NCBI RefSeq assembly: GCF_027580225.2
Contig: NC_073352.2
Span: 37,449,501 to 37,513,500, forward strand
Length of the DNA: 64,000 bases
Direction of reading: 5' to 3'
Source of the DNA: Misgurnus anguillicaudatus
Lineage: Eukaryota > Chordata > Actinopteri > Cypriniformes > Cobitidae
Shown piece after piece: positions 45,370 to 57,998 of the stretch. A model generated the notes under the pieces. That model was not told where the DNA came from, ran no database searches, and saw only the letters and a program-made list of their open reading frames with translations. The position numbers and the translations under genes were made by a program. Numbering within the stretch: the stretch's first letter is position 1; every line of letters begins with the position of its first letter.

Positions 45370-48100
45370 GGAGATACTTCCGGTCGAAAATCCGAATTTC
45401 GTTACAGCGCCGCTCCGGCGCCTCGGGCCCGGGTCCTTCGACCTTCGGGTCGGTCGGTCCGCCGGAGGGGCCCTTTCGAACGAGCCCACCCGCGAGTATC
45501 TGGCCCTTTCCGCAGCGGAGATACGGGGTGCCGTCTCCGGATTTTCCCACGGCCGCTGCTCGGGCGCCTTAAGTCCCAGGACGTCGCCCTCGGGGTCGGT
45601 CGCTCTACCCGAGGGGACCTTTCGAACGAGCCCGCCCTCGACCCTCCGACCCTTTCCGCGGCCGAGATACGGCGGTTCGAAAAAAAAAAAAACGCTCGTC
45701 CGGAGTTTGCTCGCCCGTAGCGTCCGCTGCGTTCGTCCGCCGGAGGCGTGACCGGTCTCGTTCGAAAGGTCTTTCCCGGGGCTTTCCGGCGACGCCGGCC
45801 CCGAGTCCGTGCGATCCCGTGGACCGGAGATACTTCCGGTAGAATATCCGAATTTCGTTACCGCGCCGCTCCGGCGCCTCGGGCCCGGGGCCTTCGACCT
45901 TCGGGTCGATTGGTCCGCCGGATGGGCCCTTTCGAACGAGCCCACCCACGAGTATCTGGCCCTTTCCGCGGCGGAGATACGGGGGGCCTTCTCCGGATTT
46001 TCCCACGGCCGCTGCTCGGGCGCCTTAAGTCCGAGGACGTCGCCCTCGGGGTCGGTCGCTCTAAACGAGGGGTCCTTTCGAACGAGCCCGCCCTCGACCC
46101 TCCGACCCTTTCCGCGGCCGAGATACGGCGGATCGGAAAAAAAAACGCTGGTCCGGAGTTCGCGCGCCCGTAGCGTCCGCTGCGTTCGTCCGCCGGAGGC
46201 GCGGCCGGTCTCGTTCGAAAGGTCTTTCCCGGGGCTTTCCGGCGACGCCGGCCCCGAGTCCGTGCGACCCCGTGGACCGGAGATACTTCCGGTAGAATAT
46301 CCGAATTTCGTTACCGCGCCGCTCCGGCGCCTCGGGTCCGGGGCCTTCGACCTTCGGGTCGATTGGTCCGCCGGAGGGGCCCTTTCGAACGAGCCCACCC
46401 GCGAGTATCTGGCCTTTTCCGCGGCGGAGATACGGGGGGCCGTCTCCGGAATTTCCCACGGCCGCTGCTCGGGCGCCTTAAGTCCGAGGACGTCGCCCTC
46501 GGGGTCGGTCGCTCTACCCGAGGGGACCTTTCGAACGAGCCCGCCCTCGACCCTCCGACCCTTTCCGCGGCCGAGATACGGCGGATCGAAAAAAAAAAAC
46601 GCTGGTCCGGAGTTCGCGCGCCCGGAGCGTCCGCTGCGTTCGTCCGCCGGAGGCGCGGCCGGTCTCGTTCGAAAGGTCTTTCCCGGGGCTTTCCGGCGAC
46701 GCCGGCCCCGAGTCCGTGCGACCCCGTGGACCGGAGATACTTCCGGTCGAATATCCGAATTTCGTTACCGCGCCGCTCCGGCGCCTCGGGTCCGGGGCCT
46801 TCGACCTTCGGGTCGGTCGGTCCGCCGGAGGGGCCCTTTCGAACGAGCCCACCCGCGAGTATCTGGCCCTTTCCGCAGCGGAGATACGGGGTGCCGACTC
46901 CGGATTTTCCCACGGCCGCTGCTCGGGCGCCTTAAGTCCCAGGACGTCGCCCTCGGGGTCGGTCGCTCTACCCGAGGGGACCTTTCGAACGAGCCCGCCC
47001 TCGACCCTCCGACCCTTTCCGCGGCCGAGATACGGCGGTTCGAAAAAAAAAAAACGCTGGTCCGGAGTTCGCGCGCCCGTAGCGTCCGCTGCGTTCGTCC
47101 GCCGGAGGCGCGGCCGGTCTCGTTCGAAAGGTCTTTCCCGGGGCTTTCCGGCGACTCCGGCCCCGAGTCCGTGCGACCCCGTGGACCGGAGATACTTCCG
47201 GTAGAATATCCGAATTTCGTTACCGCGCCGCTCCGGCGCCTCGGGTCCGGGGCCTTCGAACTTCGGGTCGATTGGTCCGCCGGAGGGGCCCTTTCGAACG
47301 AGCCCACCCGCGAGTATCTGGCCCTTTCCGCGGCGGAGATACGGGGGGCCGTCACCGGATTTTCCCACGGCCGCTGCTCGGGCGCCTTAAGTCCGAGGAC
47401 GTCGCCCTCGGGGTCGGTCGCTCTACCCGAGGGGACCTTTCGAACGAGCCCGCCCTCGACCCTCCGACCCTTTCCGCGGCCGAGATACGGCGGATCGAAA
47501 AAAAAAAAACCGCTGGTCCGGAGTTCGCGCGCCCGTAGCGTCCGCTGCGTTCGTCCGCTGGAGGCGCGGCCGGACTCGTTCGAAAGGTCTTTCCCGGGGC
47601 TTTTCGGCGACGCCGGCCCCGAGTCCGTGCGACCCCGGGGACCGGAGATACTTCCGGTCGAATTTAGGAAAACTTCGAACGGCCGTATCTCGGGCGCCTC
47701 GGGCCCGGGCCTTCGAACTTCGGGTCGGTCGGTCCGCCGGAGGGGCCCTTTCGAACGAGCCCACCCGGGAGTATCTGGCCCCTTCCGCAGCGGAGATACG
47801 GGGGGCCGTCTCCGGATTTTCCCACTGCCGCTGCTCGGGCGCCTTAAGTCCGAGGACGTCGCCCTCGAGGTCGGTCGCTCTACCCGAGGAGACCTTTCGA
47901 ACGAGCCCGCCCTCGACCCTCCGACCCTTTTCGCGGCCGAGATACGGCGGTTCGAAAAAAAAAAAAACGCTCGTCCGTAGTTCGCTTGCCCGTAGCGTCC
48001 GCTGCGTTCGTCCGCCGGAGGCGCGGCCGGTCTCGTTCGAAAGGTCTCTCTCGGGGCTTTCCGTGGACGCCAGCCTCGGGTCCGTGCGACCCCGGGGGCC
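45370..48100 (+). repeat. A array 15 (6 monomers)
   Basis: Has 'ctctaaacgaggggtcc' (46060) and 'gcccggagcg' (46620) of the array 13 group, then a monomer with 'gcgactccggccccgag' (47152) shared with array 7. The last monomer has the 'tttaggaaaac' segment at 47663. It holds the longest open frame of the window (45809-47980), judged non-coding. Confidence 0.9.
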
Positions 48101-48946
48101 GGAGATACGGACTTCCACCGCTGCACCTTTAAACGGCCGTAGCTCGGGCGCCTTAAGACCGAGACCTTAGCCCTTTGGGTCCCTCATCCTCCAGGAGGGG
48201 CCCTTTCCAACGACCCCACCCACGTCTCCGTACCCCTTTCCCCGGCCGAGATACGACCCCGGGAACATCGCCCCGTCAACCCGACCACCGTGCACCCGAG
48301 GCCGGCTTTGGACCCCGCGACGGACACCCTGGAGCTCGTACCCGGCGCACCGTTTGGTCCCTGCCATCCCACTCTTAAGCACTCCCCCACCGGACTAAGC
48401 CCCATCCTCCCGGCCCTTCTGGAGAACCAAACAGTTGGTCAACCCCAAAATTTCTCCAACCGTTGGTCAACCCGAAAGATTTTCCAGCAGTTGGTCAACC
48501 TCAATCGACTTAGGTTTTGGAGCGTTCGAGTTTCCAGCAGTTGGTAAACCTCAATCGACTTAGGTTTTGGAGTGTTCGCGTTTCCAGCAGTTGGTCAACC
48601 TCAATCGACTTAGGTTTTGGAGCGTTCGCGTTTCCAGCAGTTGGTCAACCTCAATCGACTTAGGCTCTGGAGCTTTCGCCTCTCCAGCAGTTGGTCAACC
48701 CCAACGACTTAGGCTCTTGAGCTTTTACTTCTCCAGCAGTTGGTCAACCCCATCGACTTAGGTTCTGGGGCGTTCGCTTCTCCTGCCATAGACTTAGGTT
48801 CTAGAGCTATCGCCTCTCCGACAGTTGGTCAACCCCAATCGACTTAGGCTCTGGAGCTTTCACTTCTCCAGCAGTTGGTCAACCCCATGGACTTAGGTTC
48901 TGGAGCTTTCGCCTCTCCGACAGTTGGTCAACCCCGATCGACTTAG
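48101..48946 (+). repeat. Cassette 16, full: B (48101-48431) and C (48432-48946)
   Basis: Third member of the group with the broken fourth box and 'ccccatggactt'. Confidence 0.92.
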
Positions 48947-49047
48947 CTATATACCTGATGGCACCTGTTCGCCCCACCGTCCCCCGCGAAGGGGGAACCC
49001 GCCGGGTCCGCGGCCGGGAGGGTGCGCCTCGGTCAGCCTGGGGGACC
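48947..49047 (+). promoter_or_regulatory. Element D16 (TATATA 48948-48953)
   Basis: Same alleles as D13 and D15. Confidence 0.3.
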
Positions 49048-51321
49048 GGAGATACTTCCGGTCGAAAATCCGAATTTCGTTACAGCGCCGCTCCGGCGCC
49101 TCGGGCCCGGGTCCTTCGACCTTCGGGTCGGTCGGTCCGCCGGAGGGGCCCTTTCGAACGAGCCCACCCCCGAGTATCTGGCCCTTTCCGCAGCGGAGAT
49201 ACGGGGTGCCGTCTCCGGATTTTCCCACGGCCGCTGCTCGGGCGCCTTAAGTCCCAGGACGTCGCCCTCGGGGTCGGTCGCTCTACCCGAGGGGACCTTT
49301 CGAACGAGCCCGCCCTCGACCCTCCGACCCTTTCCGCGGCCGAGATACGGCGGTTCGAAAAAAAAAAAAACGCTCGTCCGGAGTTTGCTCGCCCGTAGCG
49401 TCCGCTGCGTTCGTCCGCCGGAGGCGTGACCGGTCTCGTTCGAAAGGTCTTTCCCGGGGCTTTCCGGCGACGCCGGCCCCGAGTCCGTGCGATCCCGTGG
49501 ACCGGAGATACTTCCGGTAGAATATCCGAATTTCGTTACCGCGCCGCTCCGGCGCCTCGGGCCCGGGGCCTTCGACCTTCGGGTCGATTGGTCCGCCGGA
49601 TGGGCCCTTTCGAACGAGCCCACCCACGAGTATCTGGCCCTTTCCGCGGCGGAGATACGGGGGGCCTTCTCCGGATTTTCCCACGGCCGCTGCTCGGGCG
49701 CCTTAAGTCCGAGGACGTCGCCCTCGGGGTCGGTCGCTCTAAACGAGGGGTCCTTTCGAACGAGCCCGCCCTCGACCCTCCGACCCTTTCCGCGGCCGAG
49801 ATACGGCGGATCGGAAAAAAAAACGCTGGTCCGGAGTTCGCGCGCCCGTAGCGTCCGCTGCGTTCGTCCGCCGGAGGCGCGGCCGGTCTCGTTCGAAAGG
49901 TCTTTCCCGGGGCTTTCCGGCGACGCCGGCCCCGAGTCCGTGCGACCCCGTGGACCGGAGATACTTCCGGTAGAATATCTGAATTTCGTTACCGCGCCGC
50001 TCCGGCGCCTCGGGTCCGGGGCCTTCGACCTTCGGGTCGATTGGTCCGCCGGAGGGGCCCTTTCGAACGAGCCCACCCGCGAGTATCTGGCCTTTTCCGC
50101 GGCGGAGATACGGGGGGCCGTCTCCGGAATTTCCCACGGCCGCTGCTCGGGCGCCTTAAGTCCGAGGACGTCGCCCTCGGGGTCGGTCGCTCTACCCGAG
50201 GGGACCTTTCGAACGAGCCCGCCCTCGACCCTCCGACCCTTTCCGCGGCCGAGATACGGCGGATCGAAAAAAAAAAACGCTGGTCCGGAGTTCGCGCGCC
50301 CGGAGCGTCCGCTGCGTTCGTCCGCCGGAGGCGCGGCCGGTCTCGTTCGAAAGGTCTTTCCCGGGGCTTTCCGGCGACGCCGGCCCCGAGTCCGTGCGAC
50401 CCCGTGGACCGGAGATACTTCCGGTCGAATATCCGAATTTCGTTACCGCGCCGCTCCGGCGCCTCGGGTCCGGGGCCTTCGACCTTCGGGTCGGTCGGTC
50501 CGCCGGAGGGGCCCTTTCGAACGAGCCCACCCGCGAGTATCTGGCCCTTTCCGCAGCGGAGATACGGGGTGCCGACTCCGGATTTTCCCACGGCCGCTGC
50601 TCGGGCGCCTTAAGTCCCAGGACGTCGCCCTCGGGGTCGGTCGCTCTACCCGACGGGACCTTTCGAACGAGCCCGCCCTCGACCCTCCGACCCTTTCCGC
50701 GGCCGAGATACGGCGGATCGAAAAAAAAAAACGCTGGTCCGGAGTTCGCGCGCCCGTAGCGTCCGCTGCGTTCGTCCGCCGGAGGCGCGGCCGGTCTCGT
50801 TCGAAAGGTCTTTCCCGGGGCTTTCCGGCGACGCCGGCCCCGAGTCCGTGCGACCCCGTGGACCGGAGATACTTCCGGTCGAATATCCGAATTTCGTTAC
50901 CGCGCCGCTCCGGCGCCTCGGGCCCGGGGCCTTCGAACTTCGGGTCGGTCGGTCCGCCGGAGGGGCCCTTTCGAACGAGCCCACCCGGGAGTATCTGGCC
51001 CCTTCCGCAGCGGAGATACGGGGGGCCGTCTCCGGATTTTCCCACTGCCGCTGCTCGGGCGCCTTAAGTCCGAGGACGTCGCCCTCGAGGTCGGTCGCTC
51101 TACCCGAGGAGACCTTTCGAACGAGCCCGCCCTCGACCCTCCGACCCTTTTCGCGGCCGAGATACGGCGGTTCGAAAAAAAAAAAAAACGCTCGTCCGTA
51201 GTTCGCTTGCCCGTAGCGTCCGCTGCGTTCGTCCGCCGGAGGCGCGGCCGGTCTCGTTCGAAAGGTCTCTCTCGGGGCTTTCCGTGGACGCCAGCCTCGG
51301 GTCCGTGCGACCCCGGGGGCC
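49048..51321 (+). repeat. A array 16 (5 monomers)
   Basis: Carries the array 13 group markers 'ctctaaacgaggggtcc' (49739) and 'gcccggagcg' (50300), and 'acccgacgggacc' near 50650. The first monomer has 'cacccccgag' as in array 11. Confidence 0.9.
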
Positions 51322-51829
51322 GGAGATACGGACTTCCACCGCTGCACCTTTAAACGGCCGTAGCTCGGGCGCCTTAAGACCGAGACCTTAGCCCTTTGGG
51401 TCCCTCATCCTCCAGGAGGGGCCCTTTCCAACGACCCCACCCACGTCTCCGTACCCCCTTCCCCGGCCGAGATACGACCCCGGGAACATCGCCCCGTCAA
51501 CCCGACCACCGTGCACCCGAGGCCGGCTTTGGACCCCGCGACGGACACCCTGGAGCTCGTACCCGGCGCACCGTTTAGTCCCTGCCATCCCACTCTTAAG
51601 CACTCCCCCACCGGACTAAGCCCCATCCTCCCGGCCCTTCTGGAGAACCAAACAGTTGGTCAACCCCAAAATTTCTCCAACCGTTGGTCAACCCGAAAGA
51701 TTTTCCAGCAGTTGGTCAACCTCAATCGACTTAGGTTTTGGAGCGTTCGAGTTTCCAGCAGTTGGTCAACCTCAATCGACTTAGGTTTTGGAGTGTTCGC
51801 GTTTCCAGCAGTTGGTCAACCTCAATCGA
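51322..51829 (+). repeat. Cassette 17, truncated: B (51322-51652) and C (51653-51829, 5 boxes)
   Basis: Deletion join at 51829/51830. Confidence 0.92.
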
Positions 51830-54800
51830 AGATACTTCCGGTCGAAAATCCGAATTTCGTTACAGCGCCGCTCCGGCCCCGGGCCCGGGTCCTTCGACCT
51901 TCGGGTCGTTCGGTCCGCCGGAGGGGCCCTTTCGAACGAGCCCACCCGCGAGTATCTGGCCCTTTCCGCAGCGGAGATACGGGGTGCCGTCTCCGGATTT
52001 TCCCACGGCCGCTGCTCGGGCGCCTTAAGTCCCAGGACGTCGCCCTCGGGGTCGGTCGCTCTACCCGAGGGGACCTTTCGAACGAGCCCGCCCTCGACCC
52101 TCCGACCCTTTCCGCGGCCGAGATACGGCGGTTCGAAAAAAAAAAAAACCGCTCGTCCGGAGTTTGCTCGCCCGTAGCGTCCGCTGCGTTCGTCCGCCGG
52201 AGGTTTGACCGGTCTCGTTCGAAAGGTCTTTCCCGGGGCTTTCCGGCGACGCCGGCCCCGAGTCCGTGCGATCCCGTGGACCGGAGATACTTCCGGTCGA
52301 ATATCCGAATTTCGTTACCGCGCCGCTCCGGCGCCTCGGGCCCGGGGCCTTCGACCTTCGGGTCGATTGGTCCGCCGGATGGGCCCTTTCGAACGAGCCC
52401 ACCCACGAGTATCTGGCCCTTTCCGCGGCGGAGATACGGGGGGCCTTCTCCGGATTTTCCCACGGCCGCTGCTCGGGCGCCTTAAGTCCGAGGACGTCGC
52501 CCTCGGGGTCGGTCGCTCTACCCGAGGGGACCTTTCGAACGAGCACGCCCTCGACCCTCCGACCCTTTCCGCGGCCGAGATACGGCGGATCGAAAAAAAA
52601 AAAACGCTGGTCCGGAGTTCGCGCGCCCGTAGCGTCCGCTGCGTTCGTCCGCCGGAGGCGCGGCTGGTCTCGTTCGAAAGGTCTTTCCCGGGGCTTTCCG
52701 CGACGCCGGCCCCGAGTCCGTGCGACCCCGTGGACCGGAGATACTTCCGGTCGAATATCCGAATTTCGTTACCGCGCCGCTCCGGCGCCTCGGGTCCGGG
52801 GCCTTCGACCTTCGGGTCGATTGGTCCGCCGGAGGGGCCCTTTCGAACGAGCCCACCCGCGAGTATCTGGCCTTTTCTGCGGCGGAGATACGGGGGGCCG
52901 TCTCCGGATTTTCCCACGGCCGCTGCTCGGGCGCCTTAAGTCCGAGGACGTCGCCCTCGGGGTCGGTCGCTCTACCCGAGGGGACCTTTCGAACGAGCCC
53001 GCCCTCGACCCTCCGACCCTTTCCGCGGCCGAGATACGGCGGATCGAAAAAAAAAAACGCTCGTCCGGAGTTCGCGCGCCCGTAGCGTCCGCTGCGTTCG
53101 TCCGCCGGAGGCGCGGCCGGTCTCGTTCGAAAGGTCTTTCCCGGGGCTTTCCGGCGACGCCGGCCCCGAGTCCGTGCGACCCCGTGGACCGGAGATACTT
53201 CCGGTCGAATATCCGAAATTCGTTACCGCGCCGCTCCGGCGCCTCGGGTCCGGGGCCTTCGACCATCGGGTCGGTCGGTCCGCCGGAGGGGCCCTTTCGA
53301 ACGAGCCCACCCGCGAGTATCTGGCCCTTTCCGCAGCGGAGATACGGGGTGCCGACTCCGGATTTTCCCACGGCCGCTGCTCGGGCGCCTTAAGTCCGAG
53401 GACGTCGCCCTCGGGGTCGGTCGCTCTACCCGAGGGGACCTTTCGAACGAGCCCGCCCTCGACCCTCCGACCCTTTCCGCGGCCGAGATACGGCGGTTCG
53501 AAAAAAAAAAAACGCTCGTCCGGAGTTTGCTCGCCCGTAGCGTCCGCTGCGTTCGTCCGCCGGAGGCGTGACTGGTCTCGTTCGAAAGGTCTTTCCCGGG
53601 GCTTTCCGGCAACGCCGGCCCCGAGTCCGTGCGACCCCGTGGACCGGAGATACTTCCGGTCGAATATCCGAATTTCGTTACCGCGCCGCTCCGGCGCCTC
53701 GGGTCCGGGGCCTTCGACCTTCGGGTCGATTGGTCCGCCGGATGGGCCCTTTCGAACGAGCCCACCCACGAGTATCTGGCCCTTTCCGCGGCGGAGATAC
53801 GGGGGGCCTTCTCCGGATTTTCCCACGGCCGCTGCTCGGGCGCCTTAAGTCCGAGGACGTCGCCCTCGGGGTCGGTCGCTCTACCCGAGGGGACCTTTCG
53901 AACGAGCCCGCCCTCGACCCTCCGACCCTTTCCGCAGCCGAGATACGGCGGATCGGAAAAAAAAAACGCTGGTCCGGAGTTCGCGCGCCCGTAGCGTCCG
54001 CTGCGTTCGTCCGCCGGAGGCGCGGCCGGTCTCGTTCGAAAGGTCTTTCCCGGGGCTTTCCGGCGACGCCGGCCCCGAGTCCGTGCGACCCCGTGGACCG
54101 GAGATACTTCCGGTAGAATATCCGAATTTCGTTACCGCGCCGCTCCGGCGCCTCGGGTCCGGGGCCTTCGACCTTTGGGTCGATTGGTCCGCCGGAGGGG
54201 CCCTTTCGAACGAGCCCACCCGCGAGTATCTGGCCTTTTCCGCGGCGGAGATACGGGGGGCCGTCTCCGGATTTTCCCACGGCCGCTGCTCGGGCGCCTT
54301 AAGTCCGAGGACGTCGCCCTCGGGGTCGGTCGCTCTACCCGAGGGGACCTTTCGAACGAGCCCGCCCTCGACCCTCCGACCCTTTCCGCGGCCGAGATAC
54401 GGCGGATCGAAAAAAAAAAAACGCTGGTCCGGAGTTCGCGCGCCCGGAGCGTCCGCTGCGTTCGTCCGCCGGAGGCGCGGCCGGTCTCGTTCGAAAGGTC
54501 TTTCCCGGGGCTTTCCGGCGACGCCGGCCCCGAGTCCGTGCGACCCCGTGGACCGGAGATACTTCCGGTAGAATATCCGAATTTCGTTACCGCGCCGCTC
54601 CGGCGCCTCGGGTCCGGGGCCTTCGACCTTCGGGTCGATTGGTCCGCCGGAGGGGCCCTTTCGAACGAGCCCACCCGCGAGTATCTGGCCTTTTCCGCGG
54701 CGGAGATACGGGGGGCCGTCTCCGGAATTTCCCACGGCCGCTGCTCGGGCGCCTTAAGTCCGAGGACGTCGCCCTCGGGGTCGGTCGCTCTACCCGAGGG

Positions 54801-55919
54801 GACCTTTCGAACGAGCCCGCCCTCGACCCTCCGACCCTTTCCGCGGCCGAGATACGGCGGATCGAAAAAAAAAAACGCTGGTCCGGAGTTCGCGCGCCCG
54901 GAGCGTCCGCTGCGTTCGTCCGCCGGAGGCGCGGCCGGTCTCGTTCGAAAGGTCTTTCCCGGGGCTTTCCGGCGACGCCGGCCCCGAGTCCGTGCGACCC
55001 CGTGGACCGGAGATACTTCCGGTCGAATATCCGAATTTCGTTACCGCGCCGCTCCGGCGCCTCGGGTCCGGGGCCTTCGACCTTCGGGTCGGTCGGTCCG
55101 CCGGAGGGGCCCTTTCGAACGAGCCCACCCGCGAGTATCTGGCCCTTTCCGCAGCGGAGATACGGGGTGCCGACTCCGGATTTTCCCACGGCCGCTGCTC
55201 GGGCGCCTTAAGTCCCAGGACGTCGCCCTCGGGGTCGGTCGCTCTACCCGACGGGACCTTTCGAACGAGCCCGCCCTCGACCCTCCGACCCTTTCCGCGG
55301 CCGAGATACGGCGGATCGGAAAAAAAAACGCTGGTCCGGAGTTCGCGCGCCCGTAGCGTCCGCTGCGTTCGTCCGCCGGAGGCGCGGCCGGTCTCGTTCG
55401 AAAGGTCTTTCCCGGGGCTTTCCGGCGACGCCGGCCCCGAGTCCGTGCGACCCCGTGGACCGGAGATACTTCCGGTCGAATATCCGAATTTCGTTACCGC
55501 GCCGCTCCGGCGCCTCGGGCCCGGGGCCTTCGAACTTCGGGTCGGTCGGTCCGCCGGAGGGGCCCTTTCGAACGAGCCCACCCGGGAGTATCTGGCCCCT
55601 TCCGCAGCGGAGATACGGGGGGCCGTCTCCGGATTTTCCCACTGCCGCTGCTCGGGCGCCTTAAGTCCGAGGACGTCGCCCTCGAGGTCGGTCGCTCTAC
55701 CCGAGGAGACCTTTCGAACGAGCCCGCCCTCGACCCTCCGACCCTTTTCGCGGCCGAGATACGGCGGTTCGAAAAAAAAAAAAAAACGCTCGTCCGTAGT
55801 TCGCTTGCCCGTAGCGTCCGCTGCGTTCGTCCGCCGGAGGCGCGGCCGGTCTCGTTCGAAAGGTCTCTCTCGGGGCTTTCCGTGGACGCCAGCCTCGGGT
55901 CCGTGCGACCCCGGGGGCC
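51830..55919 (+). repeat. A array 17 (9 monomers, lineage switch inside)
   Basis: The left half follows the truncated lineage of arrays 4-6, with a private 1-bp loss 'ctttccgcgacgcc' (52698). Near 53,600-53,750 it changes to monomers of the 13-16 group, including 'gcccggagcg' (54447, 54899). No stranded end-type monomer is present, so the large size arose differently from arrays 4, 5 and 14. Confidence 0.88.
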
Positions 55920-56427
55920 GGAGATACGGACTTCCACCGCTGCACCTTTAAACGGCCGTAGCTCGGGCGCCTTAAGACCGAGACCTTAGCCCTTTGGGTC
56001 CCTCATCCTCCAGGAGGGGCCCTTTCCAACGACCCCACCCACGTCTCCGTACCCCCTTCCCCGGCCGAGATACGACCCCGGGAACATCGCCCCGTCAACC
56101 CGACCACCGTGCACCCGAGGCCGGCTTTGGACCCCGCGACGGACACCCTGGAGCTCGTACCCGGCGCACCGTTTAGTCCCTGCCATCCCACTCTTAAGCA
56201 CTCCCCCACCGGACTAAGCCCCATCCTCCCGGCCCTTCTGGAGAACCAAACAGTTGGTCAACCCCAAAATTTCTCCAACCGTTGGTCAACCCGAAAGATT
56301 TTCCAGCAGTTGGTCAACCTCAATCGACTTAGGTTTTGGAGCGTTCGAGTTTCCAGCAGTTGGTCAACCTCAATCGACTTAGGTTTTGGAGTGTTCGCGT
56401 TTCCAGCAGTTGGTCAACCTCAATCGA
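55920..56427 (+). repeat. Cassette 18, truncated: B (55920-56250) and C (56251-56427, 5 boxes)
   Basis: Deletion join at 56427/56428. Confidence 0.92.
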
Positions 56428-57101
56428 AGATACTTCCGGTCGAAAATCCGAATTTCGTTACAGCGCCGCTCCGGCCCCGGGCCCGGGTCCTTCGACCTTC
56501 GGGTCGTTCGGTCCGCCGGAGGGGCCCTTTCGAACGAGCCCACCCGCGAGTATCTGGCCCTTTCCGCAGCGGAGATACGGGGTGCCGACTCCGGATTTTC
56601 CCACGGCCGCTGCTCGGGCGCCTTAAGTCCCAGGACGTCGCCCTCGGGGTCGGTCGCTCTACCCGACGGGACCTTTCGAACGAGCCCGCCCTCGACCCGG
56701 CCCGGGGCCTTCGAACTTCGGGTCGGTCGGTCCGCCGGAGGGGCCCTTTCGAACGAGCCCACCCGGGAGTATCTGGCCCCTTCCGCAGCGGAGATACGGG
56801 GGGCCGTCTCCGGATTTTCCCACTGCCGCTGCTCGGGCGCCTTAAGTCCGAGGACGTCGCCCTCGAGGTCGGTCGCTCTACCCGAGGAGACCTTTCGAAC
56901 GAGCCCGCCCTCGACCCTCCGACCCTTTTCGCGGCCGAGATACGGCGGTTCGAAAAAAAAAAAAAAAAAGCTCGTCCGTAGTTCGCTTGCCCGTAGCGTC
57001 CGCTGCGTTCGTCCGCCGGAGGCGCGGCCGGTCTCGTTCGAAAGGTCTCTCTCGGGGCTTTCCGTGGACGCCAGCCTCGGGTCCGTGCGACCCCGGGGGC
57101 C
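56428..57101 (+). repeat. A array 18 (shortest: two monomers fused by a 236-bp deletion)
   Basis: A first-type monomer runs to 'ctcgaccc' at 56698 and jumps to 'ggcccggggcc' of a last-type monomer. This removes the end of subrepeat 2, all of subrepeat 3 with its A-tract and the start of subrepeat 1. The remaining A-tract (56953-56969) is 17 A, the longest in the window. The whole unit is only 1,182 bp. Confidence 0.9.
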
Positions 57102-57897
57102 GGAGATACGGACTTCCACCGCTGCACCTTTAAACGGCCGTAGCTCGGGCGCCTTAAGACCGAGACCTTAGCCCTTTGGGTCCCTCATCCTCCAGGAGGG
57201 GCCCTTTCCAACGACCCCACCCACGTCTCCGTACCCCCTTCCCCGGCCGAGATACGACCCCGGGAACATCGCCCCGTCAACCCGACCACCGTGCACCCGA
57301 GGCCGGCTTTGGACCCCGCGACGGACACCCTGGAGCTCGTACCCGGCGCACCGTTTAGTCCCTGCCATCCCACTCTTAAGCACTCCCCCACCGGACTAAG
57401 CCCCATCCTCCCGGCCCTTCTGGAGAACCAAACAGTTGGTCAACCCCAAAATTTCTCCAACCGTTGGTCAACCCGAAAGATTTTCCAGCAGTTGGTCAAC
57501 CTCAATCGACTTAGGTTTTGGAGTGTTCGCGTTTCCAGCAGTTGGTCAACCTCAATCGACTTAGGTTTTGGAGCGTTCGCGTTTCCAGCAGTTGGTCAAC
57601 CTCAATCGACTTAGGCTCTGGAGCTTTCGCCTCTCCAGCAGTTGGTCAACCCCAACGACTTAGGCTCTTGAGCTTTTACTTCTCCAGCAGTTGGTCAACC
57701 CCATCGACTTAGGTTCTGGGGCGTTCGCTTCTCCTGCCATAGACTTAGGTTCTAGAGCTATCGCCTCTCCGACAGTTGGTCAACCCCAATCGACTTAGGC
57801 TCTGGAGCTTTCACTTCTCCAGCAGTTGGTCAACCCCATGGACTTAGGTTCTGGAGCTTTCGCCTCTCCGACAGTTGGTCAACCCCGATCGACTTAG
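57102..57897 (+). repeat. Cassette 19: B (57102-57432) and C (57433-57897, 10 boxes)
   Basis: Lacks exactly one 50-bp repeat (the 'gcgttcgag' one, fourth in full arrays). Has 'ccccatggactt' of the 13/15/16 group but not their broken box, because the repeat carrying it is the missing one. Confidence 0.92.
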
Positions 57898-57998
57898 CTA
57901 TATACCTGATGGCACCTGTTCGCCCTACCGTCCCCCGCGAAGGGGGAACCCGCCGGGTCCGCGGCCGGGAGGGTGCGCCTCGGTCAGCCTGGGGGACC
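57898..57998 (+). promoter_or_regulatory. Element D19 (TATATA 57899-57904)
   Basis: Has 'cggtcagcc' as in D13 but 'gttcgccctaccg' as in the consensus, so it is a mixed copy. Confidence 0.3.

Noticed and set aside
45809..47980. 723-codon open frame on the + strand, and others such as 58537-60306, 5420-6982 and 21310-22836
   Set aside because: Frames are open on both strands at once, are arginine- and proline-rich as expected of GC-rich repeats, start at many different points, and are closed or shifted by A-tract length changes and 1-bp indels between copies. No domain is recognisable.
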